Counted from the first letter of the stretch, positions 1-9,954 are shown. The stretch: 26,742 bases of DNA from Deinococcus aquaedulcis (GCF_019693445.1 NZ_JAHRBL010000031.1:1-26742); one strand, 5' to 3'. Notes: generated by a model from the sequence alone, not told the origin. Made by a program: numbers and translations.

Positions 1-67
<67 letters not shown>

Positions 68-73
68 GTTCAT

Positions 74-103
74 GCCCCCTTCGGAAGAAGGGGGCTTTTT
101 TTT
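74..103 (+). terminator. Rho-independent terminator after tRNA-Gly
   Basis: GCCCCCTT (74-81) pairs with AAGGGGGC (88-95) around a six-base loop and is followed directly by eight T residues (96-103). It lies 7 nt after the tRNA CCA, so it ends the tRNA transcript. The stretch 104-352 holds no gene I can support. Confidence 0.9.
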
Positions 104-354
104 GGTGGTTCCTGGGGCGCCAGAGCTTCGCTTTGTCTGTCGCCGTAGCCTCCCTCAAGTGTGGCTTCTATTTCATGACGCTTGGGGCTCAAGGCACCTC
201 AGGTCCATACCCTCAGCACATGCAAGAAGAACGCAGTGGGGAGGGCGTGGGTGGCTTTGAGGGGTAGTCCTGGCGTCAAGGTGTAACCCACAGCCGCTGC
301 CAGACTGTTCCGTCGCGCCCATGAGTTCAGATTGCTCACGGATTGAAGCGCAAG

Positions 355-386
355 CAAAAGAGGACCCCTTTTACAGGGGTCCTCTC
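355..386 (-). terminator. Terminator after tRNA-Leu
   Basis: GAGGACCCC (360-368) and GGGGTCCTC (376-384) form a nine-pair stem with a seven-base loop. On the minus strand it is followed by TTTT, and it begins a few bases past the 3' end of the tRNA-Leu gene. Confidence 0.8.
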
Positions 387-391
387 CTTTA

Positions 392-475
392 TGGTGCCGA
401 GAACGGGACTTGAACCCGCACGCCTTGCGGCGACCGATTTTAAGTCGGTTGCGTCTACCATTCCGCCATCCCGGC
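392..475 (-). tRNA. tRNA-Leu(UAA)
   Basis: Read on the minus strand this is an 84-nt cloverleaf with acceptor strands GCCGGGA and TCTCGGC pairing throughout (one G-U), an anticodon loop CTTAAAA giving TAA, a variable arm CGCCGCAAGGCG, a T arm with GTTCAAGTC, and an encoded CCA at 394-392. The extended variable arm fits the type II leucine tRNAs. It lies just downstream of the tmRNA gene on the same strand and may share its transcript. Confidence 0.95.
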
Positions 476-539
476 GCGTTCGCCCTTTCCAGGGCCTGCC
501 CAGTATAGAGAAATCCCCGCCGGGTGGGGCGGGGATCTA

Positions 540-889
<350 letters not shown>

Positions 890-914
890 CGGGCTGAATT
901 TCTTCAGCTCGGAC

Positions 915-920
915 AGTGTA
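915..920 (-). promoter_or_regulatory. Probable tmRNA promoter -10 box
   Basis: The minus strand reads TACACT here, 27 bp upstream of the mature tmRNA 5' end. The intervening leader contains a small hairpin (GCTGAA/TTCAGC, 893-908) that would be removed on 5' processing. No convincing -35 consensus is visible, so the assignment rests on the -10 and its position. Confidence 0.4.
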
Positions 921-979
921 GCAGTTGCACCTGACGAGAAGTTGACCTGCCACACGTTGCCTGTACCCTATCGTTACGT

Positions 980-1846
980 TCAGAAGCGCCGGAACTGCCC
1001 ATTGAAATTGCGCCACTGTTTCTGACCAAAGGCGTACACCGGATGGGTCCAGCGGCCAGCCACCACACCTTCGCGCAGTACCGCGAGCAGCTGCTCGGGC
1101 GTTTGCACCGTTCGGAACGGCGCTTCCACCCAGGCCTCGCCAATATCGCGCAGGGTGTGGGCGTCGCTGCCCGCACAGACGGGCAGGCCCCGTTCCTGCG
1201 CCCAGGCCTCGGCCACGCGGTTCCAGTGGTGCCGCGAAAGGCGGGAGTTGAAGACCTCCACGATATCCACCTGCTCTGCGATGCGGGCGGTGGCTTCGGG
1301 GCGCAGGCGATGGCGCTTGAGGGGATCGAAGCCGTGTTGCAGGAGCACCAGCCCGCCCTGGGCCTTGATGGCCTGCACCGTCTCTTCGGGCGACAGCTGC
1401 GGTGGAATGCGCTCCTGAAGGAACAGGCCAATCAGCTCGCCTTCACGGGTGGTGATTTCCTCGCCAGCAATGACACTCAGGCGGTCCTCTAGGCCCAGGT
1501 CGCGCACAATGGCTTGCAGTTCGGGGCCGCCCCGGTATTGGTCGTGATCGGTCACCGCCAGGACGCGCGTGTTGGTGCGCAGCATCCAGCCGGGGATGTC
1601 GCGCAGCGGCGTTTTGCAGTCCGGGCTGACCTCGGTGTGGGTGTGCAAGTCCACACGCATTACCTGCACGCCCCGGCGCCAGACAATGTTGTTCTGCATG
1701 GCCGAGGCGGGCCGGGGGGCCCAGCCCAGCGCGGCCCCAAGACGGTCTTGCAGGCTGTGGACCACCGCCACCGGCCAGGGGCGGTGTAAGGGCGCCTGCC
1801 GGGGCGATTCGGGATGGGGCGGCGGCAGGGGTGGGCCGGGCGGCAT
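980..1846 (-). CDS. PHP-domain metal-dependent phosphoesterase
   Basis: A 288-aa protein of the PHP superfamily, which hydrolyses phosphoesters with clustered metal ions. The metal ligands are visible in order: DLHTHTEVSPDC near residue 66, VTDHDQ near 98, GEEITT near 125, LLQHGFDP, and the late CAGSDAH. The physiological substrate cannot be read from the sequence. I chose the ATG at 1846 because it overlaps the stop codon of the upstream lipid kinase as TGATG and has a GGGAGAAGG Shine-Dalgarno; this leaves about 60 proline-rich N-terminal residues before the domain. An internal ATG at 1660, directly before the PHP motif, is the alternative but has a poor ribosome site. The gene is the second of a two-gene operon and ends about 90 bp before the tmRNA gene. 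Confidence 0.85.
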   Translation of the reverse strand: MPPGPPLPPPHPESPRQAPLHRPWPVAVVHSLQDRLGAALGWAPRPASAMQNNIVWRRGVQVMRVDLHTHTEVSPDCKTPLRDIPGWMLRTNTRVLAVTDHDQYRGGPELQAIVRDLGLEDRLSVIAGEEITTREGELIGLFLQERIPPQLSPEETVQAIKAQGGLVLLQHGFDPLKRHRLRPEATARIAEQVDIVEVFNSRLSRHHWNRVAEAWAQERGLPVCAGSDAHTLRDIGEAWVEAPFRTVQTPEQLLAVLREGVVAGRWTHPVYAFGQKQWRNFNGQFRRF

Positions 1847-2784
1847 CAGCCTTCTCCCTGTTCGGGGACCAGCACCTGAAGGGCGCCGGGCCACGCCTCA
1901 ACCCGCACCACGCCAGTCACGCTGGGCATGGGGGGGCGGACCTCGGCGTCAATGTGAAAGGCCTGTCCGCTATAGGGAATGTCCACAACGGCCGCGCGGC
2001 TGCTCTCGACACTGGACAGGGCGTCGAACTCGTCGCGGGCCAGGGCGGCGAGGTAGGCCAGCAGCCCTTCACGGCCCCCCGCGTCAATGCGCACCACATC
2101 CAGCTGGCCGTCGCTGGGATCGGCGTGGGTGGCCAGCCGCAGTCGGGGGCCGGTGGCGCGGGTGTTCATGACCTCCAGCAGCGCGAACGCGGTGGGGGGC
2201 GCGGTCTGCCCATCCACTGTGAGGCTCAGGGGCGGCGGATCAAAGCTGGTCAGGGCCGTGGTCAGGGCCTGCACGGCGCGCAGAGGGCTCTTACCGGACT
2301 CGGGGTCGTACTCGGCCAGCACATCGGCAAAGGCGCCGCAGCCGCAGGCTTCCAGAAACACGTCCTGGCCCCAGGGCGCCGTGACCCGGCCCAGGTCGAA
2401 GGGCTGGACCTGCGCGGTCCCGTACGACGCCAGGATGTCCAGCGGCGAGCCCTGAATGCCCAGTGTCCGCGCCACATTGTTGGCGGTGCCCATCGGCACG
2501 ATGCCCAGCACCACGTCAGGGCGGCCCGCCAGTTGCAGGGCCACCGCGCGCACGGTGCCGTCACCGCCGGCCACGAAGACGGGGCCCTGCGCGGTGGCCA
2601 GCGCCTCTTGCAGCTCGTCTTCAGAGGTGGTGGCGCGGCACACGGGCTTGAACCCCAGGCCATGCAGCACACCCACCAGATCCTCGGGGGTGCAGTGGCC
2701 GCTGCCGCCCGCATTCGCGTTGTAAATCAGGGTGGCGTGCCCCCGGTCTGTCTGGGTGGGCGATGGGCCGGTGGCTGCTGTCAT
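1846..2784 (-). CDS. Diacylglycerol/lipid kinase family protein (copy 1)
   Basis: A 312-aa member of the DAGK_cat/YegS/LCB5 lipid kinase family, which phosphorylates diacylglycerol or related lipids using ATP. Visible motifs are LIYNANAGG near residue 20, the nucleotide-binding GGDGT at 73-77, PMGTANNVART shortly after, and LEACGCGAFAD. I prefer the ATG at 2784 because TACAGT lies 6 nt before it, the leaderless promoter form seen across this window. A GTG at 2859 would add 25 residues without family motifs. It overlaps the PHP gene by one base (TGATG), so the two are probably co-translated. A paralogue with the same motifs lies at 5844-6746, beyond the duplicated A-B-C module. The substrate cannot be told from the sequence; phospholipid recycling is the family role. 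Confidence 0.88.
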   Translation of the reverse strand: MTAATGPSPTQTDRGHATLIYNANAGGSGHCTPEDLVGVLHGLGFKPVCRATTSEDELQEALATAQGPVFVAGGDGTVRAVALQLAGRPDVVLGIVPMGTANNVARTLGIQGSPLDILASYGTAQVQPFDLGRVTAPWGQDVFLEACGCGAFADVLAEYDPESGKSPLRAVQALTTALTSFDPPPLSLTVDGQTAPPTAFALLEVMNTRATGPRLRLATHADPSDGQLDVVRIDAGGREGLLAYLAALARDEFDALSSVESSRAAVVDIPYSGQAFHIDAEVRPPMPSVTGVVRVEAWPGALQVLVPEQGEG

Positions 2785-2924
2785 AGCGCCACTGTAGTCA
2801 GCCAGCTCGGCAGTTGCCTTGAGCAAATCGTGGGAGAAGGGGCGGGGCCCGCTGTACACATGGTCATATGAGGCGAAGTGTCATTGGCCTGTGCCTTAAG
2901 ATGGGCGTCGCACTGGAGGGGCCT

Positions 2925-3671
2925 ATGCAGCAGACCTTTGCCACGCCCAAGGATGACAAGAGTAATCCCTATTCAACGGTGAACGCCGCACCGAAAGGGC
3001 AGTTTTGCAAGCCCTATTCGCCACAGGAACTAAGCAACGGCACGATGCGCCTGGACATGCTCAAGGCCCAGGCCGGGCTAACCATCGTAGGCTTAAAGTT
3101 TGGCCGCGAGGTAGAGGCCCTCTGGCGCCAGTACCTGGCAGGTGGTTCGAAGAAACGTATTGACATTTCTAAAAGCAACTACCCGGGTATCTATAAATCT
3201 TTTGCCGAAGCCTATGTCAACAACCTTTTTGCAGAGGCCCTCATCAACAACATTCTGGTAAACTTAAGAACTGGAAGCATTCCAAGGAAATCGGGGATCT
3301 TCGATCTCAAAGGAGTTATCAGCGCCGAGGAGCTCCAAATTTTTTTAGAGATTCTAAGATTTCCCTTCAACACGGGTGCGGCTGGCAATTTAGCAGGAAA
3401 CTTCACGTCTGGAAGCGATTTTGGAAAGGATACACGAGCTGTCACTGGGAAGGTCGCAATCAAGTTCCTAACAGATCAGAGTGTACGAGTCAGTCTCGAT
3501 CTTCAAGTTCAGGTTCAAGATGCCGTGGACTTATGTCCGGGTCAACCGGGTGACAGGCAGGAACAATACCTCACCATTCCCTTGAGTCGACTCGAAAAAT
3601 CAGGGTTTGCGGGTGATGTCGCCTTTGGCGTCACCTATCCGGTCAAAATGACCAAGTTGGCCAAGTTATGA
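2925..3671 (+). CDS. Unrecognised protein A, copy 1 (duplicated module)
   Basis: I do not recognise a named family. The protein is 248 aa from the ATG at 2925, chosen for its GGAGG ribosome site 6-7 nt upstream; in-frame ATGs at 2868 and 2901 lack one. No signal peptide or membrane segment is evident. The first two thirds look mostly helical (for example ALWRQYLAGGSKKRIDIS and SFAEAYVNNLFAEALINNIL). The last 95 residues look beta-rich and carry NFTSGSDFGKDTR, DLCPGQPGD and PLSRLEKSG. That end is about 65% identical to the orphan copy at 4390-4713. GC content is visibly lower than in the flanking genes, suggesting transfer. The stop overlaps the next start as ATGA, so A and the lipoprotein B are coupled. 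One possibility is a secreted effector with a C-terminal active domain; this is inference. Confidence 0.75.
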   Translation: MQQTFATPKDDKSNPYSTVNAAPKGQFCKPYSPQELSNGTMRLDMLKAQAGLTIVGLKFGREVEALWRQYLAGGSKKRIDISKSNYPGIYKSFAEAYVNNLFAEALINNILVNLRTGSIPRKSGIFDLKGVISAEELQIFLEILRFPFNTGAAGNLAGNFTSGSDFGKDTRAVTGKVAIKFLTDQSVRVSLDLQVQVQDAVDLCPGQPGDRQEQYLTIPLSRLEKSGFAGDVAFGVTYPVKMTKLAKL

Positions 3672-4126
3672 TGAGATACCTTTGGTTCCTTGTGATTCTG
3701 TTGGGGTGCTCAGAGGTAAAACAGGTTGATGCCTCTGAAATCAATGGGCTTTTGGGTGGGCACCTAACAAGTCTGGAATGCCGTGGAACTCCTTCGGGTC
3801 GGTACACGGCCTGTACATTCGACAATGACGCAGCTTTTCAGCAGTTGCTAAAGAGCCGCACCCACTGGCGCACCATAAACGGTCAAGCGCTGGGCTACCG
3901 GAAAACTTTGGGAAGGGTGGATTTTCCGGCCGAGCTCCCGTTGTCCTCCGGTCTGTCGTATGGTTGCCGGGCCAAAGATATTGATAGAGAGACGCAGGTT
4001 GACGTTACTGTCTACCCACGTCTGCTGATCTTCCAGCCTGGCACAACGCCTCCCGTGACAGCGCAATTTGAGGGACTCCTGGGTCCAGCAAGAGGTTGTC
4101 TGGTTTATCTGCATGCCGACGATTGA
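3668..4126 (+). CDS. Four-cysteine lipoprotein B, copy 1
   Basis: A 152-aa predicted lipoprotein: a short hydrophobic signal (MMRYLWFLVILLGC) with lipobox Cys14, so the mature protein would be membrane-anchored outside the cytoplasm. After it come four cysteines in the contexts ECRG, ACTFDN, YGCRAKD and RGCL. All four are kept in the copy at 4710-5162 and could form two disulphides. Other shared motifs are LGYRK and VTVYP. Identity with copy 2 is roughly 40%, lower than between the A copies. The start overlaps the stop of A (ATGA), so the products are probably made in fixed ratio. No named family recognised; an immunity or partner protein for A is a reasonable guess. Confidence 0.75.
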   Translation: MMRYLWFLVILLGCSEVKQVDASEINGLLGGHLTSLECRGTPSGRYTACTFDNDAAFQQLLKSRTHWRTINGQALGYRKTLGRVDFPAELPLSSGLSYGCRAKDIDRETQVDVTVYPRLLIFQPGTTPPVTAQFEGLLGPARGCLVYLHADD

Positions 4127-4232
4127 AAGTCGCGTGCGCCTGCTCAGGATAGAAAAAGGGCAATGAGACGGTTGGACCTTTAGCAGTCCCTACGCCAGGG
4201 CCTCCACCCCGCGCTGCCTATACCCTCATCCA

Positions 4233-4346
4233 AGGACCCGAAACCTGAGGGGCCTGACGGTCTTTACGTTGGCCGCCGGCGCGCCCGGCAGCGAGGGAGA
4301 TGACAGTGCCACTGGTGCCGCCACCAAGCAGAACGGCGACGATTGA
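4233..4346 (+). pseudogene. Decayed copy of the 42-aa lipoprotein C
   Basis: This stretch aligns in frame with the intact small lipoprotein gene at 5239-5367. Both are preceded by TACCCT at the same distance and end with a GC-rich hairpin. Here the start codon has become AGG, five codons of the hydrophobic signal are missing, and the lipobox Cys codon reads GGC (LAAG instead of LAAC). The rest is still in frame to TGA, with APGSEGDD and QNGDD matching APGGEGDD and EQSDD. The hairpin after it (CCCCGGC...GCTGGGG, 4354-4372) has lost the T run. No alternative start is available in frame, so this is a pseudogene. Confidence 0.75.
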
Positions 4347-4389
4347 CCCTCCGCCCCGGCCATAGCGCTGGGGGTGTTCATGCTGGGAA

Positions 4390-4713
4390 TTGCACTCCCC
4401 CAAGGTCTCTGGTTCAGTTGAGGCTGTCGGGCTGGCGGGGAATTTCACCTCTGGAAGTGACTTTGGCAAGGACACACGGAGCGTCACTGGCAAAGCACAC
4501 ATCAAATTTCTAACGAACAAAAGCGTCCAGATTAAACTGGTCCTGAGCATCACCGTGAATGACGCAATAGATCTTTGCCCCGGTCAACCTGGCGATAAGG
4601 ATGAGCAGCTCCTGACGGTGCCCTTGAGCCGACTGGAGAAGTCGGGGATGGCCGGCGACATTGGGTTTTCAGTGTCATACCCCTATACCTACACAGAGTT
4701 GAAAAAGCTGTGA
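4390..4713 (+). pseudogene. Truncated copy of protein A (C-terminal domain only)
   Basis: The frame encodes a near-complete match to the last ~95 residues of the A protein at 2925-3671: LAGNFTSGSDFGKDTR, DAIDLCPGQPGD, PLSRLEKSG and AGDI in the same order. The N-terminal ~150 residues are absent. Homology starts at about 4425, preceded by unrelated residues, and the only in-frame start is a TTG at 4390 with no ribosome site. The junction falls about 20 bp after the decayed terminator of the small lipoprotein pseudogene, as expected from a deletion. The stop still overlaps the following B copy (GTGA). The domain itself has no internal stop, so it could be an orphan cassette kept under selection. 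Confidence 0.7.
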
Positions 4714-5162
4714 AGCGGTGGAGCACTGTGATACTGCTCTCGGCCTGTGCCTCCACAGCACCCCTAAAGGCCCAATGGATAGAAGAGGAGTTCGGGGGGA
4801 CGCTTCAGAATGTGGTGTGCCGGGGTGCAGCTGAGGACAGTTACATTGTGTGCACGTTCGACAACACGGCGAGGTTCAGGGCTTTTCTTGCCGCCAATGC
4901 CCGCACAAAGACTGTGAGTCTATTGAGTTTGGGCTATCGCAAGCCGCTTGCTCAGCTGACGGAAACGGATAGAGGCGATTCTGCACACCTGAAGTACGGC
5001 TGTGAAGCCAACGATCTCCGCCAAGATGGGCAGGGTTGGGTCACCGTATACCCGAAGATCGCCTTGCTCAAGCGGCATTCTCAGCCGGAAGTCGCCCCAC
5101 ATTTTGAACTTCTGCTCGGCCAGGAGCGCGGCTGCCTTCTGGCGTTGCCCAGAGAGGGCTAA
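4710..5162 (+). CDS. Four-cysteine lipoprotein B, copy 2
   Basis: A 150-aa predicted lipoprotein starting at GTG 4710, which overlaps the stop of the truncated A copy. The signal is MKRWSTVILLSAC, with lipobox Cys13. The four body cysteines match copy 1 (VCRG, VCTFDN, YGCEAND, RGCL), as do LGYRK and VTVYP. The reading frame is intact although its upstream partner lost most of its coding region, which suggests that B is useful without a full-length A. With no clear promoter directly before it, expression would depend on read-through from copy 1 or a promoter within 4350-4700. Function unknown; the immunity-protein idea is inference. Confidence 0.75.
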   Translation: MKRWSTVILLSACASTAPLKAQWIEEEFGGTLQNVVCRGAAEDSYIVCTFDNTARFRAFLAANARTKTVSLLSLGYRKPLAQLTETDRGDSAHLKYGCEANDLRQDGQGWVTVYPKIALLKRHSQPEVAPHFELLLGQERGCLLALPREG

Positions 5163-5238
5163 TCTCGGATGAAGCTCAGTCTTCGGCAATTGTTGACCAA
5201 TGGCCTCGAGAGACCTCTGCCCCGTGTACCCTGGCTCC

Positions 5239-5367
5239 ATGACGCGCAATGTGTGGCTGAGGTGGCTGCTGAGCGGCCTGACGGTCCTGACGCTGGCGGC
5301 CTGTGCGCCCGGTGGCGAGGGCGATGACGACGACAACGGCACGGTCACCGAGCAAAGCGACGACTGA
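5239..5367 (+). CDS. Small 42-aa lipoprotein C
   Basis: A short gene with a clear lipoprotein signal: MTRNVWLRW, then a hydrophobic core ending LTLAAC with lipobox Cys22. The mature peptide is only about 20 residues and very acidic (GGEGDDDDNG, EQSDD). TACCCT at 5227-5232 sits 6 nt before the ATG, fitting leaderless expression, and a strong terminator follows at 5374. A decayed duplicate at 4233-4346 aligns along its whole length, which supports this being a real gene. It could be the third member of the A-B module or an older neighbour caught in the duplication. Function unknown. Confidence 0.7.
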   Translation: MTRNVWLRWLLSGLTVLTLAACAPGGEGDDDDNGTVTEQSDD

Positions 5368-5373
5368 CCCTGG

Positions 5374-5398
5374 CCCCGGCAACGCGCCGGGGTTTTTT
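5374..5398 (+). terminator. Rho-independent terminator after lipoprotein C
   Basis: CCCCGGC (5374-5380) pairs with GCCGGGG (5386-5392) around a five-base loop and is followed by six T residues. It ends the A-B-C module. Confidence 0.92.
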
Positions 5399-5411
5399 CG
5401 GCACCCCCGCC

Positions 5412-5765
5412 CTAATTCAGCGTGTCCGGGTGTCGCGGCGCCGCGCGCTGCTGGCGCAGGGCCACCCAATCCTCGTAGGCGAGCGCAGGCAGCAGTGTGA
5501 AGCTGCCCAGGACCAGCGACGCCGCAGCACCCGGCAGCCGCGCCGCCGTCCGGCCTGTCAGCGCCAGATACAGAGCGCCCAGGGTGGACAGCGCCCCGAT
5601 GTCCATGAACATCAACCGGGCGAAGGAACTGCGGCGCAGGGTCTGGCGCGTGCCCAGGTCACCCGAGCGGCGGCCCAGCACGGCGGTCAGCAGCACCATC
5701 AGCCACAGCCCCAGGTACAGGCGCAGCCGGGCAGGGGAGGGCGAGCGGTACTCATCCAGAGGCAT
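5412..5765 (-). CDS. Small membrane protein, three predicted TM segments
   Basis: A 117-aa protein not assigned to a family. Hydrophobic segments lie at about residues 14-30 (RLYLGLWLMVLLTAVLG), 51-70 and 80-97, joined by arginine-rich loops. I chose the ATG at 5765 because TACGCT lies 5 nt before it; an upstream start at 5813 would run through the divergent promoter region. It is divergent from the lipid kinase at 5844 and shares a symmetrical promoter element with it, and it converges on the small lipoprotein gene. Function unknown. Confidence 0.65.
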   Translation of the reverse strand: MPLDEYRSPSPARLRLYLGLWLMVLLTAVLGRRSGDLGTRQTLRRSSFARLMFMDIGALSTLGALYLALTGRTAARLPGAAASLVLGSFTLLPALAYEDWVALRQQRAAPRHPDTLN

Positions 5766-5770
5766 GGCCC

Positions 5771-5793
5771 AGCGTACCCCGGCGCGGTACGCT
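5771..5793. promoter_or_regulatory. Symmetrical divergent promoter element
   Basis: AGCGTACC (5771-5778) and GGTACGCT (5786-5793) are perfect inverted repeats with a seven-base spacer. Each arm contains a TACGCT -10 box, one facing the membrane protein at 5765 and one facing the lipid kinase. The element may be two face-to-face promoters, an operator, or both. Confidence 0.5.
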
Positions 5794-5805
5794 GAAGCAC
5801 AGCCC

Positions 5806-5847
5806 ATGATCATGTTCGCGCCGCTTTATTCAGGAGGCCCGGTCTGA
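5806..5847 (+). other. Possible 13-codon leader ORF before the lipid kinase
   Basis: ATG at 5806 opens MIMFAPLYSGGPV and stops with TGA at 5845-5847. That stop overlaps the proposed CTG start of the kinase (5844-5846) as CTGA, the same form as the ATGA overlaps elsewhere in this window. The AGGAGG at 5832-5837 lies inside it. TACGCT is 12 nt before its ATG. It could help deliver ribosomes to the kinase start; translation is not proven. Confidence 0.35.
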
Positions 5848-6746
5848 GCCTTCAGCGCCTCCCCGCCACCCTGATCTACAACCCACGGGCGGGCAGCAGC
5901 CACCGGGCGCCACCGGCCGCGCTGTGCCGCGCCCTGCACGACGCTGGATTTGCGGTCACGCTGCATGTCACCAGACATACGGAGGAGCTGGGCACCCTGC
6001 TGGGCCAGACCAGCGGCACCATTTTTCTGGCCGGAGGCGACGGCACCCTGCGCACCGGGGCGCTGCACCTGCTGGGCCGCCAGGACGTCACCCTGGGCGT
6101 GTTGCCTATGGGTACGGCCAACAACGTGGCGCGTGCCCTGAATCTTTTCGGTGACCCCCTGGCGGTGGCCCGGCGTTTTGGGCAGGCCCGGCCCATGCCA
6201 TTCGATGTGGGCCGCATCCGGGGCCCCTGGGGCGAGGACCACTTTCTGGAAGCCTGCGGCTGTGGGCTGTTCGCCGACATTCTGGACGATTACGGGCCCC
6301 ATCTGGCCAAGAGCCCGGTGCGCGCGCTGGGCTCGACCCTGGAAGCCTTTGCCATGCACCAGCCGCTGGGCCTGCATGTGACCGTGGACGGCCGCCCGCT
6401 GCCCAGCCCACCTGTGGCGGTGCTGGAGGTGATGAACACGCCCAGCACCGGCAATGGCTTGCACCTGGCCCCGGGGGCCCGGGTGGACGACGGCCTGCTG
6501 AATCTGGTGCGCGTGGACGGCCTGCGGCGCGCACCCATGCTCACCTATGCCCAGGCCATGCGCCGGGGCACCTTTCACCAGCTGCCCAGCGTGCATTCGG
6601 CGGTCGGGCGCCGCTTCGTGATTGCGGATCAGGGACAAGTGTGGCACCTCGATACCGAACTCCGCCGGAGCACAGCGCCCGGCGGAGTGGTGGAGGTCGA
6701 AGTTGTGGCCGGGGCGCTGCAGGTGCTCAGTTCCGCACAGGGGTAG
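5844..6746 (+). CDS. Diacylglycerol/lipid kinase family protein (copy 2), apparent CTG start
   Basis: A 300-aa lipid kinase of the DAGK_cat family. In order it carries TLIYNPRAGS at residues 9-18, the nucleotide-binding GGDGT at 64-68, PMGTANNVARAL, and LEACGCGLFAD. The family motifs begin well upstream of the first in-frame ATG (6099), which would cut off the ATP-binding site. The frame is open back to 5796 but has no ATG, GTG or TTG there. CTG at 5844 has a perfect AGGAGG exactly 6 nt upstream and gives a normal-length protein, so it is the best start. A frameshift linking ATG 5806/5812 to the frame is the alternative. It is paralogous to the kinase at 1846-2784 and ends 9 bp from the convergent nrdJ. 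Confidence 0.85.
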   Translation: MSLQRLPATLIYNPRAGSSHRAPPAALCRALHDAGFAVTLHVTRHTEELGTLLGQTSGTIFLAGGDGTLRTGALHLLGRQDVTLGVLPMGTANNVARALNLFGDPLAVARRFGQARPMPFDVGRIRGPWGEDHFLEACGCGLFADILDDYGPHLAKSPVRALGSTLEAFAMHQPLGLHVTVDGRPLPSPPVAVLEVMNTPSTGNGLHLAPGARVDDGLLNLVRVDGLRRAPMLTYAQAMRRGTFHQLPSVHSAVGRRFVIADQGQVWHLDTELRRSTAPGGVVEVEVVAGALQVLSSAQG

Positions 6747-6755
6747 GCCAGGACC

Positions 6756-9752
<2,997 letters not shown>

Positions 9753-9840
9753 AAGGGGCTCCTTACAGGCAATTTTGAGACAAGCCCATGGACATGCCGC
9801 CGAAAAATCGGCGGAATGCGGGGGCAACGACTTGTTTTCG

Positions 9841-9862
9841 CTGCGTGAACTGTAACACGCAG
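9841..9862 (-). other. Hairpin in the nrdJ leader
   Basis: CTGCGTG (9841-9847) and CACGCAG (9856-9862) are perfect inverted repeats with an eight-base loop, between the NrdR boxes and the nrdJ start. It could be an mRNA hairpin or a protein site. No other structure such as a cobalamin riboswitch is visible in the 9753-9955 spacer. Confidence 0.45.
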
Positions 9863-9875
9863 AACAGGAGCGAAG

Positions 9876-9922
9876 GTACTACATCTTGTGCCCTGTATGT
9901 TGAGTGCCCCAAGATACAGCAC
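9876..9922 (-). promoter_or_regulatory. Tandem NrdR boxes upstream of nrdJ
   Basis: Box 1 (9876-9891) contains CTACATCTTGTG and box 2 (9907-9922) contains CCCAAGATACAG. Both fit the NrdR-box pattern acaCwAtATaTwGtgt with few mismatches. Their 31-bp offset is about three helical turns, as expected for a cooperative NrdR pair. NrdR with bound dATP would repress nrdJ here. Confidence 0.7.
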
Positions 9923-9954
9923 CTAAAACTGAGCCTTTCCCGTGTTCCAGACAG

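Noticed and set aside
2785..2859. GTG start at 2859 for the first lipid kinase
   Set aside because: The added 25 residues show no family similarity, and the leaderless box TACAGT points to ATG 2784.
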